Source of the DNA: Erysipelotrichaceae bacterium
GTDB taxonomy: Bacteria > Bacillota_I > Bacilli_A > Erysipelotrichales > Erysipelotrichaceae
DNA: 64,000 bases
Reading direction: 5' to 3'
NCBI GenBank assembly: GCA_015058875.1
Contig: SVBN01000001.1
Span: forward strand, 1 to 64,000
Within the stretch, counting starts at the first letter, position 1. The number at the start of each line of letters is the position of its first letter. A model generated the notes under the pieces. The model had not been told where the DNA came from. It saw nothing but the letters and a program-made list of their open reading frames with translations, and did not search any database. Of the stretch, positions 33,797 to 42,605 are shown piece by piece. The position numbers were made by a program, and so were the translations under genes.

Positions 33797-36157
33797 TTAT
33801 GCCTGCGCCTGTTCCGGAGATGATACAACCTTCAGCTTCATGCAATAGGCAACAATCTCCTGGGCAATGTCATGCATCATGTTTTCAAACAGCTGGTAGC
33901 CTTCCGATACATACGCCTGCAGCGGATTGTTCTGGGCGTAGGATCTCAGACCGATGCCGTCCCTGAGCTTGGACATGGTATCGATATGGTTGACCCATGC
34001 GCGGTCGATTACCCTGAGGGACATCTGGTGTTCAAAGGAACGGATCTTGTCCTTTACCGGCTCGATCTTTGTCTCATAGCTGTTCCAGGCGCGCTCATTG
34101 AGCAGTGCGGACACTTCTTCCGAAGTCTTTCCGGAAAGCTCCTGCGCTGTCGCGATGCCGGTGAAGCCGAGGTGTTCCATGGAATTGATCAGATCTTCCG
34201 CAATCACTTCGCCGCTGCGGGATTCGGGATCCACGTTGGAGGCAACGGTGTCGCTGATGACTCTGCTGAACATTTCCTGAATGACCTTGTGCACATCGCT
34301 GTTGTCGAGAATGTAGTTTCTCTGGTCATACATGACTTCACGCTGCTGGCGGAGCACATCGTCATACTGCAGCAGTGATTTACGGGCATCGAAGTTGACG
34401 CCTTCCACACGGCGCTGGGCGCTGCTGATGGATTTGGTGATCGTCTTCGATTCAATCGCCTCATCGCCGAGTGACTGGAACAGTCCTTCCAGACGCTCGC
34501 TTCCGAACCGGACCATCAGATCGTCCTGTACGGATACATAGAAGCGGGATTCACCCGGGTCGCCCTGTCGGCCGGAACGTCCGCGCAGCTGGTTGTCGAT
34601 ACGCCTTGACTCATGGCGTTCGGATCCGAGCACGCACAGACCGCCGAGCTCTCTGACGCCTTCGCCGAGCTTGATGTCGGTTCCGCGGCCGGCCATGTTG
34701 GTGGCGATGGTAACCGCACCCTTCTGACCTGCCTTGGCGATGATCTCTGCTTCTCTTGCATGGTTCTTCGCATTCAGTACTTCATGGGGAATGTGTTCTT
34801 TTTTCAGCAGTCCGGAAATCAGTTCCGATGTTTCGACGGCGATTGTGCCGACCAGCACCGGCTGACCCTTTTCATGGCGCTGCTTGACTTCATTGACCAG
34901 CGCGTCGAACTTTGCTTTCTTTGTGCCGTATACCGCATCCGGATAGTCGATTCTTGCGACCGGCCGGTTGGTCGGAATCTCATATACCAGCATGTTGTAA
35001 ATCTCGTGGAATTCTTCTTCCTCGGTCTTTGCCGTACCGGTCATGCCGGCGAGCTTGTTGTACAGACGGAAGAAGTTCTGATATGTGATCGTTGCCAGGA
35101 CGGTTGTCTCCTGACGGATGGAAATGCCTTCCTTCGCGCACACTGCCTGGTGCAGACCGTCGGACCATTCACGTCCCTTCATCAGACGTCCGGTGTTCGG
35201 ATCGACAATATCGATTTCATCGTTCTCGGTATCGACGACATACTCGACGTCCTTCATCATGATGTAGTTTGCCTTCAGCGCCTGCGTGATTCTGTGCAGC
35301 AGCTGGGTGTTTTCCAGATCATACAGATTGGCAACGCGGAATGCTTTTTCCGCCTTGGCGACGCCGCTCTCGGTCATCTGGACATTTCTGCCCTTGACAT
35401 CGATCTCGTAGTCTTCATTTTTCTTCAGACGCTTTGCGAAGCGGTCTGCCTGCAGATACAGGTTCGCCGTCTGCTTCATTCCGCCGGAAATAATCAGCGG
35501 GGTTCTGGATTCATCGATCAGGATCGAGTCAACTTCGTCGACCAGCGCAAAGTTCAGCCCGCGCTGCACGCGGTCTTCCGCACGGGTGACCATGTTGTCT
35601 CTCAGATAATCGAATCCGAGTTCCGAGTTTGTCGTATATGTAATATCGCAGTTATAGGCTGCCCGCTTCTGGGCAGGAGAAAGCTGTCTCAGATTCAATC
35701 CGACCGTGAGGCCGAGCCATCTGTGAATCTGTCCCATCCACTGGGAGTCACGTTCCGACAGATATTCATTGACGGTAACGACATGAACGCCGGTCCCGGT
35801 CAATGCATTCAGATAAACCGCCATAACCGAAGTCAGGGTCTTGCCTTCACCGGTCTTCATTTCGGCGATATCGCCGCCCTGCATTACCGCAGCGCCGACC
35901 AGCTGGACATGATACGGATACTCGCCGATGACTCTGCGGCAGGCTTCACGGGCCGTCGCAAATGCTTCGGGAAGAATATCATCTGTCGTCTCACCGTTTG
36001 CGAGGCGTTCTTTCAGTTTCGGGGTCATGGCCTTGAGTTCATCATCACTCATTGCCGCAAATTTATCCGCCAGGTCCTCTGCCGGTTTCACTTTCTTTTC
36101 CATTTCTTTCAGCCGCCGTGCATCAACATTCAGCAGCCGGTCAAAAACATTTGCCAT
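33797..36157 (-). CDS. secA: Preprotein translocase ATPase SecA
   Basis: The ATP-driven motor of the Sec pathway at the inner face of the membrane. The start at 36157 (MANVFDRLLNVDARRL) follows TCTGGAGGTGCT and gives 786 residues. Motifs include MKTGEGKTLTSVMAVYLNAL (Walker A, ~100), VDEVDSILIDESRTPLIISG (Walker B, ~205), NMAGRGTDIKLG (~490) and GRSGRQGDPGESRFYVS (~530). The C-terminus ends SSPEQAQA and lacks the Cys-rich zinc-binding SecB tail, as in several SecB-less Gram-positives. It is transcribed with prfB from a strong promoter. Confidence 0.97.
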   Translation of the reverse strand: MANVFDRLLNVDARRLKEMEKKVKPAEDLADKFAAMSDDELKAMTPKLKERLANGETTDDILPEAFATAREACRRVIGEYPYHVQLVGAAVMQGGDIAEMKTGEGKTLTSVMAVYLNALTGTGVHVVTVNEYLSERDSQWMGQIHRWLGLTVGLNLRQLSPAQKRAAYNCDITYTTNSELGFDYLRDNMVTRAEDRVQRGLNFALVDEVDSILIDESRTPLIISGGMKQTANLYLQADRFAKRLKKNEDYEIDVKGRNVQMTESGVAKAEKAFRVANLYDLENTQLLHRITQALKANYIMMKDVEYVVDTENDEIDIVDPNTGRLMKGREWSDGLHQAVCAKEGISIRQETTVLATITYQNFFRLYNKLAGMTGTAKTEEEEFHEIYNMLVYEIPTNRPVARIDYPDAVYGTKKAKFDALVNEVKQRHEKGQPVLVGTIAVETSELISGLLKKEHIPHEVLNAKNHAREAEIIAKAGQKGAVTIATNMAGRGTDIKLGEGVRELGGLCVLGSERHESRRIDNQLRGRSGRQGDPGESRFYVSVQDDLMVRFGSERLEGLFQSLGDEAIESKTITKSISSAQRRVEGVNFDARKSLLQYDDVLRQQREVMYDQRNYILDNSDVHKVIQEMFSRVISDTVASNVDPESRSGEVIAEDLINSMEHLGFTGIATAQELSGKTSEEVSALLNERAWNSYETKIEPVKDKIRSFEHQMSLRVIDRAWVNHIDTMSKLRDGIGLRSYAQNNPLQAYVSEGYQLFENMMHDIAQEIVAYCMKLKVVSSPEQAQA

Positions 36158-36192
36158 AGCACCTCCAGATAAGCGCATGAAAACGCGTGTTT

Positions 36193-36221
36193 ATTATACA
36201 TTTTCATGTTTATCTGTTCAA
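36193..36221 (-). promoter_or_regulatory. Promoter of secA-prfB
   Basis: -35 TTGAAC (36216-36221), exact 17-bp spacer and consensus -10 TATAAT (36193-36198), about 36 nt before the secA start. Confidence 0.7.
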
Positions 36222-36252
36222 GGAAGGGATTCTGCGGGCGTGCAGCGCACAG

Positions 36253-36280
36253 AAAAAGAACCCTGTTCACACAGGATTCC
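36253..36280 (-). terminator. Terminator of the P-loop/CYTH gene
   Basis: GAATCCTGT / ACAGGGTTC stem with loop GTGA followed by TTTTT on the minus strand, 10 nt after the stop codon. Confidence 0.8.
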
Positions 36281-36289
36281 CGTATCTGC

Positions 36290-37381
36290 TTATGCGATAT
36301 AGCGCGCCATGTAGCGGTTGCGGAATGTTTCATCCTCCGTGATTTCCCGGATGACATGCAGCTCTGCCGGCATCCGCACCTCAGCGTCCTCGCTGCTCAC
36401 TTCGATACTGACGATTGCCTGATTGTCCCAGAACGGGAAAAGATCGACAACAAAGTACTGCCGGTCAAAGGAAAGGAAATACCGTTCCTTGTGCAGGGGG
36501 CGCATATCCGGATCCGCCTGTTCCAGCAGATCGTGGTAATCGTCCAGCGTCAGCCGCTTTTCCGTTTCCAGTGACTTCAGGGCATTGATTCTCTTTTTCT
36601 GCGTGTAGATATAGGTATGGTGTCCGTTCTCATCGCGCTTCTTGAGGTGGTATTCGCTGCCCTCCGGCGCTCTGAGATACGTCTCGGTAATGTCCAGCTT
36701 TCTGGCGTACGGATTGCTTTTCAGCCATGCGATATCCGGATATTCCACCAGATACTTTCTGCGCAGGGCAATCGGTTCCGGCTCTCCGAGGAATGTGATG
36801 ATCGCATTGATCAGACGCTTCATCTTGTCTTCGAAATCCGTGGAATTGTCAATGATCCGGAAATGGGGATGCCCGGTCCATGCGGCAATCAGCCGGTTGT
36901 CCATCTCGACCGCCTGCTCAACTGTCTCGTATCTTGCGGCATTGTTTTCTGTTGTGTAATATTCCGCGGCACCGTTTGCGGCGGTCACCAGGTGGAATAC
37001 CGCATCATAGCCGTCGCGCAGATCCACGATATTGCCGTTGACGGAGGCGGCAGCCGCCTCGAATTCCTCATCGGTCATATATGCCTTGTTATCCATAAAG
37101 CCGCGGTCGCAGACAATCAGGATCTTGTCCTGCTTCATGGTCCGCGCAGCCTGCTCGAACAGTTCTTCCTTGGTCAGCTGGAGCCTGACCTGGCATTTCT
37201 GGTAATCCAGATTGGTACCGCAGGTCCACGGCGCAACGCCGCCCGAAATCAGTTCCGTCGCCGTCTCCGGCACAAACAGAACGCACCAGCCCATTCTTGT
37301 AAAATGATTGCTGATCCAGCTCATGGCTGTTGTCTTTCCGGCACACGGGCCGCCGGTAATCACGATCTTCTTTATCTCCAT
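36290..37381 (-). CDS. AAA/P-loop NTPase fused to CYTH-like domain
   Basis: A 363-residue soluble protein. Residues ~1-190 form an AAA_28-type P-loop NTPase: Walker A GGPCAGKTTAMSW (10-22), ILIVCDRGFMDNKAYM (Walker B region, ~87-102). Residues ~200-345 look like a CYTH/triphosphate tunnel domain, rich in alternating charged beta strands (RKYLVEY, RKLDITETYL, RLTLDDYHDLL, RYFLSFDRQYFVVDLFPFWD). The same order is known from the eukaryotic TTD14 protein, a GTP- and phospholipid-binding factor, and from uncharacterised bacterial relatives. It is monocistronic, with SD AGAGGTG. The substrate is unknown; triphosphate or nucleotide chemistry is likely. Confidence 0.75.
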   Translation of the reverse strand: MEIKKIVITGGPCAGKTTAMSWISNHFTRMGWCVLFVPETATELISGGVAPWTCGTNLDYQKCQVRLQLTKEELFEQAARTMKQDKILIVCDRGFMDNKAYMTDEEFEAAAASVNGNIVDLRDGYDAVFHLVTAANGAAEYYTTENNAARYETVEQAVEMDNRLIAAWTGHPHFRIIDNSTDFEDKMKRLINAIITFLGEPEPIALRRKYLVEYPDIAWLKSNPYARKLDITETYLRAPEGSEYHLKKRDENGHHTYIYTQKKRINALKSLETEKRLTLDDYHDLLEQADPDMRPLHKERYFLSFDRQYFVVDLFPFWDNQAIVSIEVSSEDAEVRMPAELHVIREITEDETFRNRYMARYIA

Positions 37382-37450
37382 ACCGCACCTCTTTTTTTAC
37401 AGGATTATTCTTTCACATTTTTATCCCGGAAGGAATACTCACTTTTCACA

Positions 37451-37481
37451 GAAAACAGCCCCGTCCTGATCTGCGGAGCTG
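37451..37481 (-). terminator. Terminator of the three-repeat lipoprotein gene
   Basis: CAGCTCCG / CGGGGCTG stem (one G-U pair) with a 10-nt loop, then TTTTC on the minus strand. Confidence 0.6.
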
Positions 37482-37505
37482 CTTTTTCCCGTTCATGAAC
37501 GTGCT

Positions 37506-38618
37506 TTACTGGAGGATAAACTCATTATCTGTCCGCGACATGCAGAGATCCGTTTTCAGAAGCAGCGTATGATCGTCCTTCATAACAAATGTGATCAATG
37601 TGACATCCCCGCCGGCATATCCCTGCATGGAAGAAGCATCCTGGACGTGACAGATATAACCCGTCGATGTCTTTTCATACCAGCCTTTGAACTGTCCCAT
37701 GCCCGAATAGCAGTTTTCCGTGAGAACAAATGTGCCGTCCGCGTCGAATATGACATTCGGCTCCAGTCCCGCCGGCACGCCGGCGCTGCCTTCCGGGGTG
37801 AATTTCCAGACTGTCGTTGTCAGCACTTCTTTCGGTGAGGGATCCGTGTAGCCTGCAGGGATTGTTCCGCTGAGCGTAAACACATCGCCGTACCTGGATT
37901 CGCTCAGATCCTTCCGCAGAATCAGTGTTTCTTCATCATAGATATCCATCTCGAAGTTATACACGGGATTTCCTTTATTATCATACAGAGGGGCATCAAA
38001 ATTGCTGAAAAGAAGCGTATTCCCTTCCTGTCCATACAGGCCTTTGATCTGTACCGCCCCCATTCCTGCAACTTCGGTAAATGAGAATGTTCCGTCATCA
38101 TACAGTTCCAGGAATGATTTTCCGAACGGATTGGCCTGACTGGCATTGTGATAGGCGTATTCCTGTGCTTCCGGTTCTGAGGAAGCCGGAGCAGCGGTTT
38201 CCTTTCCTGCCGGAGGAGTTTCAGCGGGCGGAGCAGACGGTGTGCTCTGCGGCAGATCGCCGGCTGTGAACACATCGTCCGAAGCAGAACCGGAAAGCCC
38301 TGTTTTCAGAACCAGCGTTCCATCTTCCTGCGCCTCAAAGATGATCTTCTTTTCCGGTGCATCCAATGTCACTACATTCTCACTGACGGACCAGGCGCCG
38401 GTATATTCCGTGACAGCCGAAGCGGTGTGATCCTCCAGAACATAAGTCCCGTCTTTACCAAACCAGACCTTTGAAGGTCCGTAAGAAAGACCTGCCTGAT
38501 TCAGATTGCGGAAGGTTTCCCCGGCGGGATTGAACGACTCTTCTTCGGGCTGTGAGCAGGCGGAGCAGCCGCTCAGCAGAAGCGGAAGAACGATAAAAAC
38601 AATGTTTCTGAACTTCAT
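37506..38618 (-). CDS. Lipoprotein with three repeated beta-rich modules
   Basis: The start at 38618 is chosen because it follows GAGGAAAAGAAT and begins a lipoprotein signal (MKFRNIVFIVLPLLLSGCSA, lipobox LLSGC, Cys at ~18). The 370-residue product has three modules of roughly 95-110 residues, each ending in a similar element: LVLKTGLSGSASDDVF, LILRKDLSESRYGDVF and LLLKTDLCMSRTDNEF. A Pro/Ala/Glu-rich linker separates the first two. Each module has the DGTYVL / DGTFSF / DGTFVL strand, as in small lipocalin-like or META-like barrels. No family is recognised with confidence. It is expected to face outward, anchored to the membrane. Confidence 0.75.
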   Translation of the reverse strand: MKFRNIVFIVLPLLLSGCSACSQPEEESFNPAGETFRNLNQAGLSYGPSKVWFGKDGTYVLEDHTASAVTEYTGAWSVSENVVTLDAPEKKIIFEAQEDGTLVLKTGLSGSASDDVFTAGDLPQSTPSAPPAETPPAGKETAAPASSEPEAQEYAYHNASQANPFGKSFLELYDDGTFSFTEVAGMGAVQIKGLYGQEGNTLLFSNFDAPLYDNKGNPVYNFEMDIYDEETLILRKDLSESRYGDVFTLSGTIPAGYTDPSPKEVLTTTVWKFTPEGSAGVPAGLEPNVIFDADGTFVLTENCYSGMGQFKGWYEKTSTGYICHVQDASSMQGYAGGDVTLITFVMKDDHTLLLKTDLCMSRTDNEFILQ

Positions 38619-38743
38619 ATTCTTTTCCTCGCATTCGTTTCGGGTTGGAATGAAACTGAGGCCGGTAATGATCGCTGTTCTGAAATATCGCTGTGACTGA
38701 TTAATTTCAGTATAGCAGATGAACAGGAGCCGATGCATATAAC

Positions 38744-38772
38744 AAAAAGCCCTGCGGATTGTTCTGCAGAGC
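38744..38772 (-). terminator. Terminator of the GH32 gene
   Basis: GCTCTGC / GCAGGGC stem with a 10-nt loop followed by TTTTTG on the minus strand, 29 nt after the GH32 stop. Confidence 0.75.
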
Positions 38773-38801
38773 CTTGATCATAGTTTTCCGAAATACAGAG
38801 C

Positions 38802-40289
38802 TTATACGGATAGCTTATGGAAAACGACATTCATGACGACATCACCATCGGCATAGAAAGAGATGCCTTCGGCGCTGAGTTCGGTCGGGATCGTCATGGA
38901 CAGCACCTTTTCACCGTCGTTGACAAATACCTCCACGCTGAAGCGGTCGATGATCAGACGGAGTTTCAGACTGCCGCGCTGATGATTGACCAGGGCGCGG
39001 CGCTGGTTGATGACCGCACGTCTGGAACCGGAGAATTTACGGTCGATCTTGAGCGTGGACTCAAACGGACGGAAGCTGACGCCGGTTCTGTAATTCTCAT
39101 TCTGGGCAAAACGCACCGCAAAGCGCTGGTACATCTTTTCCGGATCCGCCGCCTTCAGTTCGATTTCCATATCCGCCATTCTTCCGCATACCTGATCCAG
39201 ACGCAGGTCATTGTTTGTCAGACGGATATCCTTATATTCCACGGTTTCCGTTCTCAGATTATCCAGTTCCCGGATGGGCGTCTGATACAGGATGCCGCTG
39301 CGGAAGGAGAGTTCTCTCGGCAGGGACATACTGCCGAACCACGGGGTTGATTTTGTATGCAGGTTGCATGTATCCCAGTTCTGCATCCAGCCGATCATGA
39401 TGCGTCTGCCGTCCGGTGACAGCACGGTCTGAGGCGCATAGAAATCAATGCCGTAATCGATGGCGTAATTGCATTTCTCCGTAAACTTTTCCGTTTCGGG
39501 ATCATAATCTCCGGCCATCCAGAATGTGCCGTTGCCGTTATGGTATTCAAATCCCTTCGGCAGCATATCCTGTGCGCTTCCGATCAGAATATGGGTTCCG
39601 TCCAGTTCAAAGAAATCGGGGCATTCCCACATCAGGCCGATCCTGTTTTCATTCTCCGCAAGCGGATGCATCAGCTGCCAGTGAACCAGATCATCGCTGC
39701 GGTAAAGCAGATACATGCCGCCGTGACCCGGATAATTATCCGCAATCAGTGCCCGGTAGCTTCCGTCTTCTTTCCGGAAGATTTTGGGGTCACGGAAATC
39801 ATTCGGACTGCCCCCTTCCGGCAGGTCCTTTCCGGTGATGACCGGATTTCCCTGATACTTGCGGTAATCCGTTCCGTCACCGAACGCGATGCACTGCGAC
39901 TGGATATCATGTGTACGTCCCAGGCTGTCGGTGCTTCTGATCACGCCGGTATACATCAGAAGCTGTCTGCCGTCGTCCAGTGTCAGAGCGCTTCCCGAGA
40001 AGCAGCCGTCACGGTCATAGAACTGATCCGGCGCCATTGCGGCGGGCAGATACTTCCAGTGCAGAAGATCCTGACTGACCGCATGTCCCCAATGCATCGG
40101 TCCCCAGTGGCTGTCATAGGGATGATACTGATAGAACATATGATACTGTCCGTCATGATATGAAAAACCATTGGGATCATTCATCCATCCGACTCTTGCG
40201 CACAGATGAAATCCGGGACGGTCTGAAGGAGCGATTTGCTTTTCATGTTCCTCTTCATACCTGCGTGCATCTCTTAATACCTGACTCAT
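38802..40289 (-). CDS. scrB: GH32 sucrose-6-phosphate hydrolase / fructosidase
   Basis: Hydrolyses sucrose(-6-phosphate) or fructosides. The start at 40289 (MSQVLRDARRYEEEHEKQIA) follows AAAGGCTGG and gives 495 residues, the usual cytosolic ScrB size. The five-bladed propeller motifs are WMNDPNGFSYHDGQYHMFYQ (nucleophile Asp, ~38-57), FSGSALTLDD, FRDPKIFRKEDGSYRALIAD (transition-state stabiliser RDP, ~147-166) and WECPDFFELDG (acid/base Glu, ~203-213). A C-terminal beta-sandwich follows. There is no PTS gene or regulator next to it, so whether the substrate is phosphorylated is unknown; the symbol is a family guess. Confidence 0.88.
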   Translation of the reverse strand: MSQVLRDARRYEEEHEKQIAPSDRPGFHLCARVGWMNDPNGFSYHDGQYHMFYQYHPYDSHWGPMHWGHAVSQDLLHWKYLPAAMAPDQFYDRDGCFSGSALTLDDGRQLLMYTGVIRSTDSLGRTHDIQSQCIAFGDGTDYRKYQGNPVITGKDLPEGGSPNDFRDPKIFRKEDGSYRALIADNYPGHGGMYLLYRSDDLVHWQLMHPLAENENRIGLMWECPDFFELDGTHILIGSAQDMLPKGFEYHNGNGTFWMAGDYDPETEKFTEKCNYAIDYGIDFYAPQTVLSPDGRRIMIGWMQNWDTCNLHTKSTPWFGSMSLPRELSFRSGILYQTPIRELDNLRTETVEYKDIRLTNNDLRLDQVCGRMADMEIELKAADPEKMYQRFAVRFAQNENYRTGVSFRPFESTLKIDRKFSGSRRAVINQRRALVNHQRGSLKLRLIIDRFSVEVFVNDGEKVLSMTIPTELSAEGISFYADGDVVMNVVFHKLSV

Positions 40290-40406
40290 AATATTACCAG
40301 CCTTTCTTTCCCTGTTTTTTCTTTTGTGATACTGATATCCGCTGAAGCATATCATACATGCATGAGGGCGGCAACAGAATAATTCCTCACTTTTACAATG
40401 CGCATC

Positions 40407-42605
40407 TCATCGGGTGCGTGCGCCTCTGAACTTCAGTTCCTGCTTGCATTCATACATTTTCCGATCCGCCCGCTCAAACACCGCCTTTACGCCCGCATCC
40501 TTCGGAGACTCATAATCGGAATATCCTGCGGCAACGACGACTTCCCCGCTCTGAATATGTTCTTCGGAGATGCTGCGGAGTCCGGAAATGAGCGCCTCAC
40601 GCTTTTCATAGTCTTCTCCCGACAGGAATACGACAAATTCGTCGCCGCCCATCCGGTAGACCGGACTGTGCTTGAATATCCGGCATATCATCATCGCAGC
40701 CTTTTTTATATATTCATCCCCCGCTTTATGACCATATGTATCGTTAATATATTTCAGTCCGTTCACATCGCATACCGCAACCGCAAAGCTGCCGGCTTCC
40801 CCGCAGGCAATGAGTTTATCGATTTCCCTTTCCTTTTCACTGTAGGCATGCTTGCTTTTCACACCGGTCAGCGGATCGGTATTGGCAATATTCTTCATCT
40901 GTCCCAGCTGGATCTCGCTTTCCTGCGCACGCCGGCGCATGATCGCATAGTTATTCAGAAGCACCGAAAGCGAGAGTGCGAACATGCCGATGACCATTAT
41001 AAGACTGCGGGCATTGGTGCGCCGGATCATATCCATCTGTGCTTCAATCATTCCGGCTTCCCCTTCGTATACGCCGCTTGCGGCATAGAATTCCCGCAGG
41101 CTGCTCATCGCTGACGCGGTCGCATCCATGGTATTGCGGCTCATCCATACCTGGGAGATAAACAGAATCAGGAAAAGCAGTCCGATCCATACGACGATGG
41201 AATTACCGAATTTCCGTTCAGTGTCCTTTCTCAGAATACGGCGGAATACGATAAAGCCGAGCAGTGCCCATACCGCAAACAGGAAATAGGACTCGGTTTC
41301 CATGGATCCGCTGCCGAACAGGTTCGGAATAAGCAGATATCCCCCTATCAGAATCATAAAGCCCAGGCCGAGAATACCCGTAGCCTTTTCCGTATGGTCG
41401 TTCTGTCTGGAAGCGACCGTGATTGTGCAGGCGGAGACATATCCGTAAATAATGACGGCACCGATCGTCGTGACATCCACGATCCAGCCGATCGCCGTTC
41501 TGCCGAGCAGCGGAATCAGAACCGATGTCAGGCCCACAAGCATCAGAGCCCGGTAAGGAGTTCCGTCTTTCAGATCCGCATATTTTTCCGGCAGAATGCC
41601 GTCTTTGGCCATAGCGTAAAACAGCCTGCTCAGTGCCAGTGTATTTCCGATAAGACTCGTCATGATCATGCACAGCAATGCGCTCATCATGACAGCAGTT
41701 CCGGTATTTCCGAGAAAATGATTCGCGGCAAAAAAGGCCGGTATTGCCCGGACGCCTTCCAGAGTGCCGTAATCGGAAAGATATGCTAACCAGTCCGCAT
41801 ACCCGGAAGGAGAGGCGGAAACCGAAAGCAGGATCACCATAAGGTACAGCAGTGCGGAAGATACCACTGCCGCACACAGGATTCCGAATGTCTTCCGCAG
41901 CGGGAAAGAGAATTCCTCCGCCGCATGGGAAATGTTCTCAAAGCCGACAAATGCCCAGGGTGATATTGCGGCGATCTGCAGCACCTGAAGCAGCGGGGCC
42001 TTCCCCGGAATAAAGGAAGGACGGGCAGCGATGCCGTGGGATGCGGAAGAGATAAAGCAGACGCTGACGGCAAGCACCATGACGGCAGCCATAACCGTCA
42101 TCAGTTTTCCGGTCAGTTTTTTCAGATGCATGCACAGAAGCGTGCTGATCACAACCGCGGCAGCGGAAATCAGGAATTCCCCGAAATACACATCATAGCC
42201 GGAGAAGGTGTACATATTTCCGAAGCGGAAAATATCTCCAGCCAGATATCCGGCAAATACCGGAAGCGAGGCGGCATTGGCCCAGAGCATCGCAAGATAT
42301 GTCAGAATCAGAAACCAGGAATTCAGGAAGCCGTGGTCGTACCCGAATACTTCCCGGCTATACGCATAGGAACCTCCGGCATCCGGAAATATGACCATCA
42401 GAAAATGGTAATTCCGGCTGATTACAAGCATGATGAAAGCACCGGCAATGATTCCGAGCATACTGCCGGAAGGACCCGCTTTCAGCAGATAGCTGTTCGC
42501 GGTAACAACCAATGATCCCCAGCCGATACTGGTGCCCAGAGCGACAGCCCAGGCGCCTGCAGGAGAGAGATACGGCTGAAGCCGGTTCTGACTCTGCGTG
42601 CTCAT
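40407..42605 (-). CDS. APC-family amino-acid permease fused to a GGDEF diguanylate cyclase
   Basis: A 732-residue fusion. Residues ~15-480 are an APC-superfamily amino-acid transporter (SPAGAWAVALGTSIGWGSLV, residues 14-33; SPWAFVGFENISHAAEEF, ~215-232; about 12 membrane segments). Residues ~465-552 add two more hydrophobic segments enclosing an extracytoplasmic stretch (~488-533), then a charged linker. Residues ~571-725 are a GGDEF domain with NTDPLTGVKSK (575-585), VCDVNGLKYINDTYGHKAGD (611-630) and an intact RMGGDEF (651-657); no RxxD inhibitory site precedes it. It should make c-di-GMP, perhaps in response to the transported amino acid. Its ATG overlaps the stop of the REC-EAL gene. Confidence 0.9.
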   Translation of the reverse strand: MSTQSQNRLQPYLSPAGAWAVALGTSIGWGSLVVTANSYLLKAGPSGSMLGIIAGAFIMLVISRNYHFLMVIFPDAGGSYAYSREVFGYDHGFLNSWFLILTYLAMLWANAASLPVFAGYLAGDIFRFGNMYTFSGYDVYFGEFLISAAAVVISTLLCMHLKKLTGKLMTVMAAVMVLAVSVCFISSASHGIAARPSFIPGKAPLLQVLQIAAISPWAFVGFENISHAAEEFSFPLRKTFGILCAAVVSSALLYLMVILLSVSASPSGYADWLAYLSDYGTLEGVRAIPAFFAANHFLGNTGTAVMMSALLCMIMTSLIGNTLALSRLFYAMAKDGILPEKYADLKDGTPYRALMLVGLTSVLIPLLGRTAIGWIVDVTTIGAVIIYGYVSACTITVASRQNDHTEKATGILGLGFMILIGGYLLIPNLFGSGSMETESYFLFAVWALLGFIVFRRILRKDTERKFGNSIVVWIGLLFLILFISQVWMSRNTMDATASAMSSLREFYAASGVYEGEAGMIEAQMDMIRRTNARSLIMVIGMFALSLSVLLNNYAIMRRRAQESEIQLGQMKNIANTDPLTGVKSKHAYSEKEREIDKLIACGEAGSFAVAVCDVNGLKYINDTYGHKAGDEYIKKAAMMICRIFKHSPVYRMGGDEFVVFLSGEDYEKREALISGLRSISEEHIQSGEVVVAAGYSDYESPKDAGVKAVFERADRKMYECKQELKFRGARTR

